This document shows positions 18,515 to 27,838 of a DNA stretch of 28,949 nucleotides, piece after piece; the stretch's first letter is position 1; the number at the start of each line of letters is the position of its first letter. Made by a program: the position numbers and the translations under genes. The notes under the pieces are model-generated. The model was given only the letters and a program-made list of their open reading frames with translations, did no database searches and was not told the origin of the DNA. The stretch covers positions 1 to 28,949 of the forward strand of contig CAKQWG010000014.1 of the NCBI GenBank assembly GCA_934278005.1, in the 5' to 3' direction. The stretch comes from an uncultured Pirellulaceae bacterium (lineage in GTDB: Bacteria > Planctomycetota > Planctomycetia > Pirellulales > Pirellulaceae).

Positions 18515-19756
18515 TTAGGGTCCGACGTGGTAAGCCAACGATTCCGGCAACCAAGGATCCTTCACAGCCACAATAGGTGTCTCGCCGGCTCGCAATAGGA
18601 ACAAGGCCATAAAAATCGAGACCATGCCGATCCAGCAGATGAAGTGCCCCAACACCAGCATGCCTGTGAGAGATGCCGCATTGGGCAGCACTAAAAACAT
18701 CATGTCCAACCAGTGACCGACCAGAATCAACGCAGCCCAGCCAGCCATCAGGCGGCGATTGCGTCGGACGTGTCGCGAGATAGTGCCCAAGAGTGGTACC
18801 GCGAAGTGAAAGACCAAGAGCGACAAACCGACATACTGCCAGCCACCGTTTTGGCGCAGTTTGTACCACATGGTCTCTTCAGGAATGTTGGCGTACCACT
18901 GCAGTAGATACTGCGAGAAGGCGATATAGGCCCAGAAGACGATAAAGCCAAACTGGAACTTGGACATATCTTGATAGTGTTCGGTGGTTACCATACGCTC
19001 GATGCGACCACTGCGCTGCAAGCAGTAGCACAGCAGGATCATGACGGCAAAGAAGCTGAGCATGCCGGCGGCGAACAGGTACACGCCGTAAATCGTGCTA
19101 AACCAATCCGCCTCAGTCGACATGACCCAGTCGAAGGAAGCGAAGTTGAGGGCCAGCGCAAACAGGATGATCATCGGTCCGGCCCAGCGCTGCAGCGTCA
19201 GGCTGATCTGCGTATCTCCAGTTTCATCCTGCCGGCGGCTGAGTTTGAAGAACATCCTGGCGGCGATGATCCAGACGGTGAAGTAGACCAGTGTGCGGAT
19301 GGTGAAGAAACTGGGGTTGAGGTACACCAGTTTGTTTTGCACGGCCTGCGACAGGCCGCTATCGGGTCCACCATTCCACGCGTACAGCGCTTGACTATCG
19401 GTGAACATGACCATTGCCAAGATGGGAATGAACAGCAGCGCCCACCAGGCAATCGTAGAGGCTAGCAGTTCGGCCAAGCGGCGGATCGACGAACTCCACG
19501 ATGCCCGCACGAGGTGCGTCACCAGCACAAAGAATAGTGCCCCCAAGCAGAACGTCAGGCAGAACATGAAGTTGGCTAGATAGGAGTGGAAAAACACGCG
19601 GAAGCCCACATCGGGATTCGACTCACTGCCGGTGAAGTAGAACAGTCCCAGGCTGACCAATACGCAGACGGCTCCCACAGCAATCAGTACCGGAGCCATG
19701 CCGCGCCAGTGGGCCGGAATAGTCAAATTGTCATTCGGAATATTGGCTGCCATCAT
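18515..19756 (-). CDS. actF: ACIII integral membrane subunit ActF
   Basis: A membrane subunit of about 413 residues of quinol:cytochrome c/HiPIP oxidoreductase (ACIII), with about ten helices. It starts with NLTIPAHWRGMAPVLIAVG and includes FFHSYLANFMFCLTFCLGALFFVLV, the N-proximal block typical of ActF, then WALLFIPILAM, FASFDWVMSTEADWFSTIYG and FWAYIAFSQYLLQWYANIPEE. The (F/Y)DW(V/I)MS and QYxLxWYANIPEET wording is diagnostic of the family. ActF is related to ActC but is thought to have a structural or half-channel role. The start at 19756 (ATGATG) has an AGG eight bases upstream; the open frame extends to 19777. Confidence 0.92.
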   Translation of the reverse strand: MMAANIPNDNLTIPAHWRGMAPVLIAVGAVCVLVSLGLFYFTGSESNPDVGFRVFFHSYLANFMFCLTFCLGALFFVLVTHLVRASWSSSIRRLAELLASTIAWWALLFIPILAMVMFTDSQALYAWNGGPDSGLSQAVQNKLVYLNPSFFTIRTLVYFTVWIIAARMFFKLSRRQDETGDTQISLTLQRWAGPMIILFALALNFASFDWVMSTEADWFSTIYGVYLFAAGMLSFFAVMILLCYCLQRSGRIERMVTTEHYQDMSKFQFGFIVFWAYIAFSQYLLQWYANIPEETMWYKLRQNGGWQYVGLSLLVFHFAVPLLGTISRHVRRNRRLMAGWAALILVGHWLDMMFLVLPNAASLTGMLVLGHFICWIGMVSIFMALFLLRAGETPIVAVKDPWLPESLAYHVGP

Positions 19757-19873
19757 TTTGCCTGAAGTGTATACCAACCGTTGGATGATTGAATTGTGAG
19801 CGACGTGTGAAACAATTTTGCAGCCCAGCGCATGTGCTGCTCGGCTCGGCTGCCAGGACTCGTTTGTCTGCCT

Positions 19874-21613
19874 CTACGGAGCGATGTTGGTTCCGTCTGG
19901 AATGTCAGAGGCTTGGGCGTTTTGACTGCGCTGCAGCGCTCGCACGTAAGCCACGACGGCCCAGCGTTCTTTAGGCGAGAGCGACGCTGCGTAGCTGCCC
20001 ATTTTGCCTTTACCGTGAGTGATCGTGTAAAAGATTCTCCCCACCGGCTGCTGCTGGACATCCGCCGCATGCAGGCTCGTCGGCGGGAACCAGGAGGACT
20101 GGTTCAGCTGCGCGGCGCGTTGAGCGACCAGACCATCGCCGTAGCCGTCGTAGCCATGGCACACCGCGCAGTTTTGTTCGAACTTGCGGCGTCCCAGCTC
20201 GAACAGCGCAACGTCTGCGGTGAGCGGCAATTCAGTCAGCCAGGCATAATTCGGCGTGCCCGCTGCGGCCCCGGCTGCGGCTTCGGCGGCTGAGTCGGTC
20301 GGCGCACTGGCATCTGCACTGGCATCTGCACTGGCATCTGCACTGGCATCTGCACTGGCATCCGTCGCGGGCTTGTCGGCTGGCTTGGCAACTGGGGCGG
20401 CGGCATCTTTGTCCTGTGGCTTTGGCTCGGCCGACGCTTTCTCTTCAGCAGCAGGTGCAGCCGGCTGTTCGGCTTCCGGCGGAGCTGCAGCTTTATCAGC
20501 TGGCTTCAGCTCGGCGGCTTCTTCGGTAACTGCTGCTGCGGGCTGTGCTGTGGCTGGTGCTGCGGGCTCGTCAGGCGTCGGCTCGGTGGCCTCTTCCGCA
20601 GCTGGCTCTCCACTAGCTGGCTCAGCAGGCTCTTCACTAGCTGGCGCAGCGGCGTCCTCGGCAGTTGCTGGCTCGGACGGTTCATCAGCTGGCGGCGCAT
20701 CGCCCTCTTGCAAATATGCTACCAGCTTGGCACTCGTGGCCGCGTCGAGCATGGCCGCAGTTTGGTCCGGATCATAGCCCAGCTCGTATGGATCGGACAG
20801 ACCTAGATCACCGCGGGCAATCGTACCGGGCACCGGTGGCCGCTGCACGCGTCCGTCGGCAAAGTTGGTGGTTCGCGACTGCGTCCGCTTGGCAGGCTGG
20901 AAGTCCATATCGAAGAAGACGTGCAAGCGACTCTCGCCGCTTCTGGCGTTGCGCATGTTCAGGACGATCGCGCCGGGGATCAAGGTTACCAAGATCATAG
21001 CCACGATGCCAAACACGATCGCCTTGGGAACCTCCGACGGACTTTCATCCTCGCGAACCTCTTCTACCGATAACGCGCCGGTGCTCGATAGCAGACTGTG
21101 CACCTTGTCCGAGTTAAAATACTTGTCGCGCGAGTCGATCCACAGAAAGAAGCGGTCGTCGGTCGTGCGATCGAACTTGGGGTTGGTAAACAGTGGATTG
21201 TTGAAACGAGGCAAGCCATTGAGGGCCAACATACCAAACACGGTCGTAAAGGCACTGAACAGAACCGTCAGCTCAAACGCGACCGGGATAAATGCAGGCC
21301 AGCTGGCATACGGCTTGCCCGAGATGATGTACGGATAGCTGACCGCATTCATCCAGTATTCCATCGTCAGCGCCACGGTCAGACCGGTGATACCAGCGAT
21401 CAGCGACAGCCACGGCAAGATAGTCGGCTTGATGCCCAACGCGTCGTCAATGCCGTGCACGTGAAAGGGCGTAAACGCATCGGTGCGAGTATAGCCGGAA
21501 TCGCGAACTTTGCGGGCAGCATCGAGCAACTGATGGTCATCAGCATACTCTGCGATCCAACCGAAAGCACGTGGCGGCTTTGCTGACTTTTTTGGTTTTT
21601 CGTGAGCGCTCAT
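19874..21613 (-). CDS. actDE: ActD-ActE fusion: membrane subunit joined to mono-haem cytochrome c of ACIII
   Basis: A 579-residue protein that combines two ACIII subunits. Residues 16-170 are ActD: the soluble FGWIAEYADDHQLLDAARKV part and two helices (about 64-84, 107-130) with PNxP-like NPLFTNPKFDRTTDDRFFLWI. A third helix (about 197-219) starts the ActE part, which has FDMDFQPAKR and FADGRVQRPPVPGTIARG (235-268) and then the cytochrome c domain with CAVCH (482-486), CHGYDGYGDG and a probable axial Met538 (GKGKMGSYA). Between them, about 300-455, is a Pro/Ala/Glu-rich stretch. In most described clusters actD and actE are separate genes. It starts 72 bases after actC. Confidence 0.93.
   Translation of the reverse strand: MSAHEKPKKSAKPPRAFGWIAEYADDHQLLDAARKVRDSGYTRTDAFTPFHVHGIDDALGIKPTILPWLSLIAGITGLTVALTMEYWMNAVSYPYIISGKPYASWPAFIPVAFELTVLFSAFTTVFGMLALNGLPRFNNPLFTNPKFDRTTDDRFFLWIDSRDKYFNSDKVHSLLSSTGALSVEEVREDESPSEVPKAIVFGIVAMILVTLIPGAIVLNMRNARSGESRLHVFFDMDFQPAKRTQSRTTNFADGRVQRPPVPGTIARGDLGLSDPYELGYDPDQTAAMLDAATSAKLVAYLQEGDAPPADEPSEPATAEDAAAPASEEPAEPASGEPAAEEATEPTPDEPAAPATAQPAAAVTEEAAELKPADKAAAPPEAEQPAAPAAEEKASAEPKPQDKDAAAPVAKPADKPATDASADASADASADASADASAPTDSAAEAAAGAAAGTPNYAWLTELPLTADVALFELGRRKFEQNCAVCHGYDGYGDGLVAQRAAQLNQSSWFPPTSLHAADVQQQPVGRIFYTITHGKGKMGSYAASLSPKERWAVVAYVRALQRSQNAQASDIPDGTNIAP
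20304..20363. repeat. 12-bp in-frame tandem repeat in the ActDE linker, five copies
   Basis: Five units of gcactggcatct (the last ends in tcc) follow each other without interruption and encode repeated Ala-Asp-Ala-Ser. They lie in the low-complexity linker just ahead of the cytochrome c domain. The period is a multiple of three, so copy-number change would lengthen or shorten the linker in frame. Confidence 0.95.
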
Positions 21614-21685
21614 CTATTGGACAACCCAGGGGTCGGTGACTCTAAATTCTTTGAATAAAAAACTGCGCCGGTTGTGGCGGCAACG

Positions 21686-23107
21686 CTAGTGTTGGCCGGT
21701 TCGCTGCTTGTAGCGATGCTCGGAATGCTCATGCTGACTCATGGTCCATTTGATTTCGCCAATAGCGATGATCGGCAGAAAGCGCAAGAACATCAGGAAC
21801 AGCGTGGTGAACAGTCCGAAGCTGCCAAGCAGCATTCCAAGGTCGACCCAAGTCGGAGAGAAGTATCCCCAGCTGGACGGCAAGAAGTCGCGACTGAGCG
21901 AAGTGATTACAATCACAAAGCGTTCAAACCACATACCGATATTTACGAAGATCGTCACGATCCACATCAACACCACATTGGTGCGGAAAATGCGGAACCA
22001 GAACAACTGAGGCGTGATCACGTTGCACGAGAACATGATCCAGTAGGCCCAGGCATACGGCCCGAAGGCGCGGTTGATAAACGCAAACAATTCATAGGGA
22101 TTCTGGCTATACCACGCGATGAAAAACTCGGTGACATAAGCCAAACCGACCATCGAGCCCGTAGCCAAAATGATCTTGCACATGTTGTCCAAGTGACGCG
22201 GCGTGATCAGATTCTTCAAATTATAAATTGCTCGCACAGGAATGAGCAGCGTCAGCACCATTCCAAAGCCACTGAAGATCGCCCCCGCAACGAAGTAGGG
22301 TGGGAAAATCGTTGTGTGCCACCCGGGCACTTGAGAGACCGCGAAGTCAAAGCTAACGACCGTATGCACCGAGAGAACCAGCGGCGTCGCCAAAGCGGCC
22401 AAAATAGCATAGGCCTTTTCGTAACGCATCCAACCACGGGAAGATCCCGTCCAACCCAAACTGAGAATGCTGTACACCATCCGCCGCCATTTGTTCTTTG
22501 AGCGGTCGCGGAATGTTGCCAGGTCAGGAATCATGCCCATGTACCAAAACACCAACGACACCGAGGCATACGTACCAACCGCGAACACGTCCCACAACAG
22601 CGGACTACGGAATTGTGGCCACATCCATAAATTCAAACTGGGGTAGGGTGTGAGCCAGAACGCCAACCAAGCTCGACCAACGTGAATGCCCGGAAATGTC
22701 CCCGCACAAATGACCGCAAAGATGGTCATGGCCTCTGCCGCACGGTTAATTCCCGTCCGCCAATCCTGCCGGAACAAAAACAAAATCGCACTAATCAACG
22801 TACCAGCGTGGCCGATACCCACCCAGAATACAAAGTTGACGATTGGCCAGCCCCAGTAGACCGGCGCTTGGTTACCCCACACGCCAACACCCGTCACGAT
22901 CAAGTAGCCGATCAAGCCCCCAAACATCATCATCAGTGGCACTGAGATAGACAGCGTGATCCACCAAATGAGCGGTTGTGGCTCTTCGCTGATGCGCGAA
23001 ACCATTCGCGTCACCGACGCGTATGTTTGATTCCCAGTGACTAGCGGCGTGCGCCGACCGGGGATGTCAATGGTGTTGTCAATTGTAGGACTAGCTATGC
23101 TCGCCAT
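21686..23107 (-). CDS. actC: ACIII quinol-oxidising membrane subunit ActC (NrfD/PsrC-like)
   Basis: A 473-residue membrane protein of about ten helices, expected to hold the quinol site and possibly a proton path. Diagnostic segments are [20 protein letters not shown] (near residue 83), [77 protein letters not shown] and [21 protein letters not shown]. The [15 protein letters not shown] and [10 protein letters not shown]...[16 protein letters not shown] blocks are the most conserved of the family. The C-terminus is polar and His-rich ([12 protein letters not shown]). It follows actB after 174 bases that hold a repeat copy, and precedes actDE. Confidence 0.95.
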   Translation of the reverse strand: MASIASPTIDNTIDIPGRRTPLVTGNQTYASVTRMVSRISEEPQPLIWWITLSISVPLMMMFGGLIGYLIVTGVGVWGNQAPVYWGWPIVNFVFWVGIGHAGTLISAILFLFRQDWRTGINRAAEAMTIFAVICAGTFPGIHVGRAWLAFWLTPYPSLNLWMWPQFRSPLLWDVFAVGTYASVSLVFWYMGMIPDLATFRDRSKNKWRRMVYSILSLGWTGSSRGWMRYEKAYAILAALATPLVLSVHTVVSFDFAVSQVPGWHTTIFPPYFVAGAIFSGFGMVLTLLIPVRAIYNLKNLITPRHLDNMCKIILATGSMVGLAYVTEFFIAWYSQNPYELFAFINRAFGPYAWAYWIMFSCNVITPQLFWFRIFRTNVVLMWIVTIFVNIGMWFERFVIVITSLSRDFLPSSWGYFSPTWVDLGMLLGSFGLFTTLFLMFLRFLPIIAIGEIKWTMSQHEHSEHRYKQRTGQH

Positions 23108-23245
23108 GGGCCACGCCAGATTCCGTTTCTTGGGATATGGTTAAAATCTAAATCAATTTCGGGGCCGCTAGGGCCTGGGTAAGGCAGGCTCAGAAGCGGA
23201 CGGGTCGCGGGACTCGCACGCTAGGAACTTGCACTTTCTCTTTCA

Positions 23246-23271
23246 CTCGCAAGCTGGAAGCTTACGCCACT
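23246..23271 (-). repeat. Diverged inverted copy of the 26-bp repeat, between actB and actC
   Basis: The reverse complement of this stretch contains gtggcgtaagcttccagctt followed by gcga, which matches the unit repeated at 28873-28949 with two or three differences. It contains a small palindrome (aagctggaagctt). It lies in the 174-bp gap between actB and actC, the longest gap between confidently placed neighbours in the cluster. The rest of that gap (23108-23245) holds no gene. Confidence 0.75.
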
Positions 23272-23281
23272 GGGTCGCTAA

Positions 23282-26200
23282 CTAGGCGTGTTCTTTGTCG
23301 GCTGCGCCTTCGTGAGTATGCTCGCCGCCATGCGGTGCATGGTGCGCTTCCTCGAGCTGGTGGGCTAACTTCAAACGCGGATGAGTATTGCGGACACGGA
23401 CCAAGTACAGCGTGCGAGGCTTGATGTTCAGCTCGCCCAACATGGCGTAAGCTCGGACATCGCTCTGCAACTTTGAAACTTGGCTATTTGGATCCTTCAA
23501 GTCACCAAACACAATGGCCTGCGTTGGACAGGCGGCTTGGCAGGCAGACTGAATCTCGCCGTCCTCGACCGCGCGGCCTTCGCTACGCGCATGGATCTTG
23601 CCGTTCTGCACTCGCTGGATGCAGTAGGAGCACTTCTCCATCACGCCCCGGCCACGCACAGTTACTTCCGGGTTCAAGACAAGCTGTTGCAGCTTGCGGC
23701 TGGCCTCTTCCAGCTTGCCCTTCTGCTCCCAACCGTAGAAGTAACCGTATTCGGTGTTGTAGTTAAAGTAGTTGAAACGTCGCACTTTGTAGGGACAGTT
23801 GTTACCGCAATAGCGAGTACCGATGCAGCGGTTATAGGCCATGGCGTTGATGCCCTCTTCGGTGTGGACCGTCGCGGCCACCGGGCAAACCTGTTCGCAG
23901 GGAGCCGTTTCGCAGTGCACGCAGGCAACTGGTTGATGCACGATCTGCGGCGTTTCCATCTCACCACGGAAGTAGCGGTCGACGCGAATCCAGTGCATCT
24001 CGCGACCGTTGCTGACCTGCTCCTTGCCCACGACGGAAATATTGTTTTCCGACTGGCAGGCGACAACGCAAGAACTGCAACCGATGCATTTGTTCAGATC
24101 GATCGTCATACCCCATTGGTACGGAACCGTGGGATCGCTCTCGAACTTGTTCATCGGCTCTTCCCACAGCGATTCAAGCGGTGGGTGGTGCACGCCTAGG
24201 TGGTCGATGTACTCAGCGCCTCCTTCGTCGACTTGTTCGATAGTCCCTTCGCGGACCAGCATGCCGGCTCGATCGGCGGTTTCGTTGAGTCCCAGTTCGT
24301 CGATCGCAAAGTGGTCTTGAGTGGTGGCTAGCTTGTATGGCCGCGAGGTCTCGCGCGCATCGATGCCGGTGGCGATCGTCAAGCTATCGAAGGTTCGCAG
24401 CGGGGCGACATCATGGCCCACGACAACTTGTTTGTTGCTGTTGACGGCTTCGTCGCGGCATACCCGGCCGTAGCCCAAGTGAGCAGTGATCGATCCATGA
24501 GCTTGTCCGGGCATGATGAACACAGGCAGTTCTAGCACCACGCCGCCACGCTCTAGACGGACGATTTCAGCTTGCCGCAAATTCAACGTCTTGGCCGTTC
24601 GTGGGCTCATAATGGCGGCGTTGTCCCACACCAATTTGGTCATCGCCTGTGGCAACTCTTGCATCCACACGTTCTTGGCGAAGCGACCGTCGTAGAGAGT
24701 GTCGCTGATAGTGAAGACAACCTCTAAATCGCCGCGGGTGACGGACTCCAGGTCCAGCTTGCCCTCAGGCAGTTGTCCATCAACGCTTAGACTGTCGGTG
24801 AACGGCTCTGTCGACACATCGGTCAGGTAGCCACTGTGCAGGGTCTCACGCCATTGCCGGGCGGCCAACTGGCCACCAGCCACTTGACCAGCGGTCGCTT
24901 TGACGATTTCCTCGCCGCTCTCGGACTGCCCGTTGAGCAGCGACAGCACCTCGATTGGGCTCTTGCCCTCGAGCAGCGGCAAAATTTGTGGTTGCCCTAC
25001 ACCGTAGCTGCCATCGACACCACGCACGTCCCCCCAGCACTCCAGTGGATGGGCTAAGCCAACATTCCACTTGCAGACGGCAGCCGTTTCGTCGTTAAAC
25101 TCTGCCAAGTAGACCGAGTGCTCGATACCTGCCAACGCCGCGGCCAGCTTAACGTCTCCGGGAGCCGTGTAGGCCGGGTTGTCCCCTAAGATCCAGACGG
25201 TATCGATAGTTCCCTTGGTCAATGTGTCGGCGAACTCAGCCAGATTGATGGGAGTGACGCCTGCGATAGCCGTGCGGCTCGGACGCAGCTGGACCGACTT
25301 GCCGATATTTTCCAGTTTTTGGTTCAGTCGCAGTGCGGCCAACTGCACATCCACGGGTTGATGCGCGCCGACGGATACGAGCCCTTGGCCCTTGTGCTTG
25401 ACGAGATCCTCGGCCATGGCATCAACAAAGCGCTGCAACTGCTCGGCGCTTGGGACCTGATCGAAGGCCGCTTCTTCTTCTTTCGCCGCTGCTGTGGAAG
25501 AGCCATCGGCCAGCAGTTCATCGACACGCTTTTCGAGCCGTGCCAGAAAGGCACCGATCTGCGAACTGCGAACTGCCAGACGAGAATCGGCTGCGGCTCC
25601 GGTCAGCGAGTGACGCGACTCAACCGCGTACAGCCGGTTCATCTTGCCGGCAGTCGGCGTACGGCCCTTGGAGAACTGGCGCGCGTACAGCGCCATGCCG
25701 GGATCGTTGCCCAGCAGATCGCTATCGAGACAACAGATGATCTTGGCGGCGCTCAAGTCGAGCAGCAGCTCTGCGGGCTGGCCGACGGCCTGAGTGCAGG
25801 CTGCGTTTTGATGGGCGTTATCCAGGGACGAATAGGTGGCCACGGTCGCTTTGGGCAGCCGCTCGACGGTCTGGCGAACCATGCGATTGAGCGATGGAGA
25901 GAGCGATGGAGACATGAGAATCGCCAGCGATTCGCCCTGATTAGCCTGCAGCTGCACCAAGCGATCCTGGGCATACTCGGCGAATGCCTGCCAGCTCGAT
26001 GGCTGAGCTAGGCCGTCAGAGACGCGCATGACTCCGTGGACTCGATCCGGATCATACAGACCCAAGATGCAACCCTGCGAGAACACATCGGTCCCAGCGC
26101 TGGCGAAACGCGACTTGCCATTAGAAATGTCGTTTGGCTCGGAGGCCCGCATCACTGGGTGATCTGGATTGCCCTCGATCTTGATCGGGCGGCCATCGAG

Positions 26201-26611
26201 ATTGGTGGCCAGCAAGTGCACGGCGCGGCCGGCCAGTTCAAAGTTCGTAGCATAGTGCTTAGGACGGCCAGGCGTCGCCTCATCGGGGCGCACCACGAAA
26301 GCAGCAAACTCGTTGGGCCCGTAGCGGCAACCGGCTACTCCACCCAGGGCCAGCGAGGCGCTCATCAGCTTGAGCCACTTGCGGCGCGAGACGCCCTCGG
26401 GAAATTCCGAGGCAGCGCTGGGGAACTCACGATGTAAAAACTGCTCGAACTCGGGCGTCTGCTGCAACTCGTCCATGCTGCGCCAGTATGGAGAGCCTGA
26501 CGCACCAGGCGTTACTGTAGCGACACCACCGGCACCGACTCCGCTCGCACTGGCGTTCGCGGAAGGACTGCTCGCGTCATGACTGATAATTGGAAGCTGC
26601 TTGGCCTGCAT
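23282..26611 (-). CDS. actB: ACIII large subunit ActB (molybdopterin oxidoreductase-like plus FeS domains)
   Basis: A 1109-residue periplasmic subunit carrying the iron-sulfur wire of ACIII. A twin-arginine motif SRRKWLKLM (75-83) precedes a hydrophobic stretch ending in a lipobox-like GVAGC (Cys95), so it is probably exported folded and lipid-anchored. Residues about 100-800 form the molybdopterin-enzyme-like region, which lacks the cofactor in studied relatives. The ferredoxin-like part holds CIGCSSCVVACQSEN (about 839), CVHCETAPCEQVCP (about 896), CIGTRYCGNNCP (about 927), CSYC (about 996) and CQAACP (about 1020). This matches the three 4Fe-4S plus one 3Fe-4S pattern known for ActB. It follows actA after 113 bases. 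The Ala/Ser/Gly-rich first 40 residues are unusual. Confidence 0.95.
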   Translation of the reverse strand: MQAKQLPIISHDASSPSANASASGVGAGGVATVTPGASGSPYWRSMDELQQTPEFEQFLHREFPSAASEFPEGVSRRKWLKLMSASLALGGVAGCRYGPNEFAAFVVRPDEATPGRPKHYATNFELAGRAVHLLATNLDGRPIKIEGNPDHPVMRASEPNDISNGKSRFASAGTDVFSQGCILGLYDPDRVHGVMRVSDGLAQPSSWQAFAEYAQDRLVQLQANQGESLAILMSPSLSPSLNRMVRQTVERLPKATVATYSSLDNAHQNAACTQAVGQPAELLLDLSAAKIICCLDSDLLGNDPGMALYARQFSKGRTPTAGKMNRLYAVESRHSLTGAAADSRLAVRSSQIGAFLARLEKRVDELLADGSSTAAAKEEEAAFDQVPSAEQLQRFVDAMAEDLVKHKGQGLVSVGAHQPVDVQLAALRLNQKLENIGKSVQLRPSRTAIAGVTPINLAEFADTLTKGTIDTVWILGDNPAYTAPGDVKLAAALAGIEHSVYLAEFNDETAAVCKWNVGLAHPLECWGDVRGVDGSYGVGQPQILPLLEGKSPIEVLSLLNGQSESGEEIVKATAGQVAGGQLAARQWRETLHSGYLTDVSTEPFTDSLSVDGQLPEGKLDLESVTRGDLEVVFTISDTLYDGRFAKNVWMQELPQAMTKLVWDNAAIMSPRTAKTLNLRQAEIVRLERGGVVLELPVFIMPGQAHGSITAHLGYGRVCRDEAVNSNKQVVVGHDVAPLRTFDSLTIATGIDARETSRPYKLATTQDHFAIDELGLNETADRAGMLVREGTIEQVDEGGAEYIDHLGVHHPPLESLWEEPMNKFESDPTVPYQWGMTIDLNKCIGCSSCVVACQSENNISVVGKEQVSNGREMHWIRVDRYFRGEMETPQIVHQPVACVHCETAPCEQVCPVAATVHTEEGINAMAYNRCIGTRYCGNNCPYKVRRFNYFNYNTEYGYFYGWEQKGKLEEASRKLQQLVLNPEVTVRGRGVMEKCSYCIQRVQNGKIHARSEGRAVEDGEIQSACQAACPTQAIVFGDLKDPNSQVSKLQSDVRAYAMLGELNIKPRTLYLVRVRNTHPRLKLAHQLEEAHHAPHGGEHTHEGAADKEHA

Positions 26612-26724
26612 CTTTTTTGCTTGTCTAGTGTTTTATTGAGATGACCGTCGAAATTGGCTCGCTGCGTGGCCCGCAAGGGTGCTCAGCAAGTTAGCTCAAA
26701 AGCCGAAAACTCGATAGGATCGGG

Positions 26725-27417
26725 CTAGCGGTGGCACACGGCACAGTTTGTCTTGGGATGAATGTCCAACTCTTTGCGGAGTTTGGCGCCAATCTCCTCG
26801 CGAGTCCCTTCTCCTTCTTCAGGCTCCCAGTCGAGTTTGGTGATAAACTCCACAGGACGAATATGTGCGTCGGGCTCGCGGTGGCACTCGATGCACCAAG
26901 CCATCGACAATTCTTTGGCTTGAAAAACTTTTTCCATAGTATCGATGCGACCGTGGCAACTGACACAGCTCACGCCCCGATTGACGTGAGCGGAGTGGTC
27001 AAAGAACACGAAGTCGGGCAACTTGTGAATCCGTAGCCAAGGGATCGACTCGTTCGTCTCCCAGCTCTCATGCACTGCCCGCAGCTTGGAGCTCGTGGCA
27101 TGCACGCTGCCCAGCAGCGGAACGCCCTCGGGACCGTTCGGACTGTGGCAATTGATGCAGGTTGCCGTGGGGGGAATTGTTGCCTGAGCCCCCTTCTGCA
27201 CATTGACGTGGCAGTAGCGACAATCCATCTTCAGCTCGCCCGCGTGCAGCTTGTGGCTAAACGGCACCGGCTGAGTAGGCATGTAGCCTGGATTGAGCGT
27301 CACCGGATCGGTGGCTCCCAGGAACATCACCCCGGCGTAAGCTCCCCCTGCCAAGGCAAACATACCGAGCATGGGGAGGAATTTATTTGTCCATCGTGGA
27401 AATAGGAATCGAGTCAT
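26725..27417 (-). CDS. actA: ACIII pentahaem cytochrome c subunit ActA
   Basis: A 230-residue membrane-anchored multihaem cytochrome. One N-terminal helix (about 12-33) precedes five haem-binding CxxCH motifs: CRYCH (66-70), CINCH (87-91), CVSCH (151-155), CIECH (175-179) and CAVCH (225-229). Five haems and the block PVPFSHKLHAGELKMDCRYCH are typical of ActA. It should pass electrons from the ActB FeS chain to the ActE haem or to the oxidase. I chose the ATG at 27417, preceded by CAGGG, because the helix and PVPFSHKLHAG block begin there; the frame is open up to 27951 but that part has no domain and fills the promoter region. It is the first gene of the cluster. Confidence 0.94.
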   Translation of the reverse strand: MTRFLFPRWTNKFLPMLGMFALAGGAYAGVMFLGATDPVTLNPGYMPTQPVPFSHKLHAGELKMDCRYCHVNVQKGAQATIPPTATCINCHSPNGPEGVPLLGSVHATSSKLRAVHESWETNESIPWLRIHKLPDFVFFDHSAHVNRGVSCVSCHGRIDTMEKVFQAKELSMAWCIECHREPDAHIRPVEFITKLDWEPEEGEGTREEIGAKLRKELDIHPKTNCAVCHR

Positions 27418-27525
27418 AGCCCTGACGATGATTTGGGTTCCTGCCGTGCAATGTCGAGAACACGACGTCGAAAAGTGTCGACCCAGGATGGGCGTCGAGG
27501 CGACGGCGTGAGCAACAAGCCGCAC

Positions 27526-27554
27526 AGTATCACGCGACACTTGGGTTTTGTTAA
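27526..27554 (-). promoter_or_regulatory. Possible sigma-70 promoter for the actA cluster
   Basis: Read on the minus strand: TTAACA (27554-27549), a 17-base spacer, then GATACT (27531-27526). That is five of six and four of six consensus matches. The predicted transcript would start about 100 bases before the actA ATG. Confidence 0.35.
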
Positions 27555-27713
27555 GACCACCCTGAGATGAAAGCTGGGAAGAGCTACGCGACAAAACGTC
27601 GCACTGCCCCCCCATCAGACTCACTACTGGGTCGTTTATTAGGGTCATATCGGCCGTGACCGGCTCTTTCAGTTCCCCTGCCTGTCCCCAATGCTCCATT
27701 TTCCCATAAATTG

Positions 27714-27743
27714 TTGACACTTGAATGTTTGGCGAATTATCAT
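27714..27743 (+). promoter_or_regulatory. Near-consensus sigma-70 promoter for the coiled-coil protein gene
   Basis: A perfect TTGACA (27714-27719), an 18-base spacer and TATCAT (27738-27743, five of six matches). Transcription would start near 27750, giving a leader of about 90 bases before the ATG at 27839. Confidence 0.55.
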
Positions 27744-27838
27744 TGCATGATTGACTCGGTCTCCTTCTCTCCCGTTGTGGCACGTCGGCATTTCCATTTG
27801 CACCGACCACTGCTGCGCACACGATCAGGGTATGTCGC

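Larger units (their letters stand above)
27418..27838. other. Divergent intergenic region between actA and the coiled-coil gene, 421 bp
   Basis: The region holds the start signals for two transcription units. Besides the two promoter candidates listed separately, there is an inverted repeat GGTCA-N9-TGACC at 27643-27661 and a cluster of GTCGA/TCGAC words around 27462-27482, either of which could be a regulator site. An open frame continues from actA through the region on the minus strand, but its translation shows no domain. Confidence 0.5.

Noticed and set aside
20256..20777. Ala/Ser-rich 173-residue frame antisense to the ActDE linker
   Set aside because: It is the complement of the Pro/Ala/Glu low-complexity DNA and has no independent start context.
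21674..22501. 275-residue open frame antisense to ActC
   Set aside because: Hydrophilic shadow of a hydrophobic protein; no recognisable motif.
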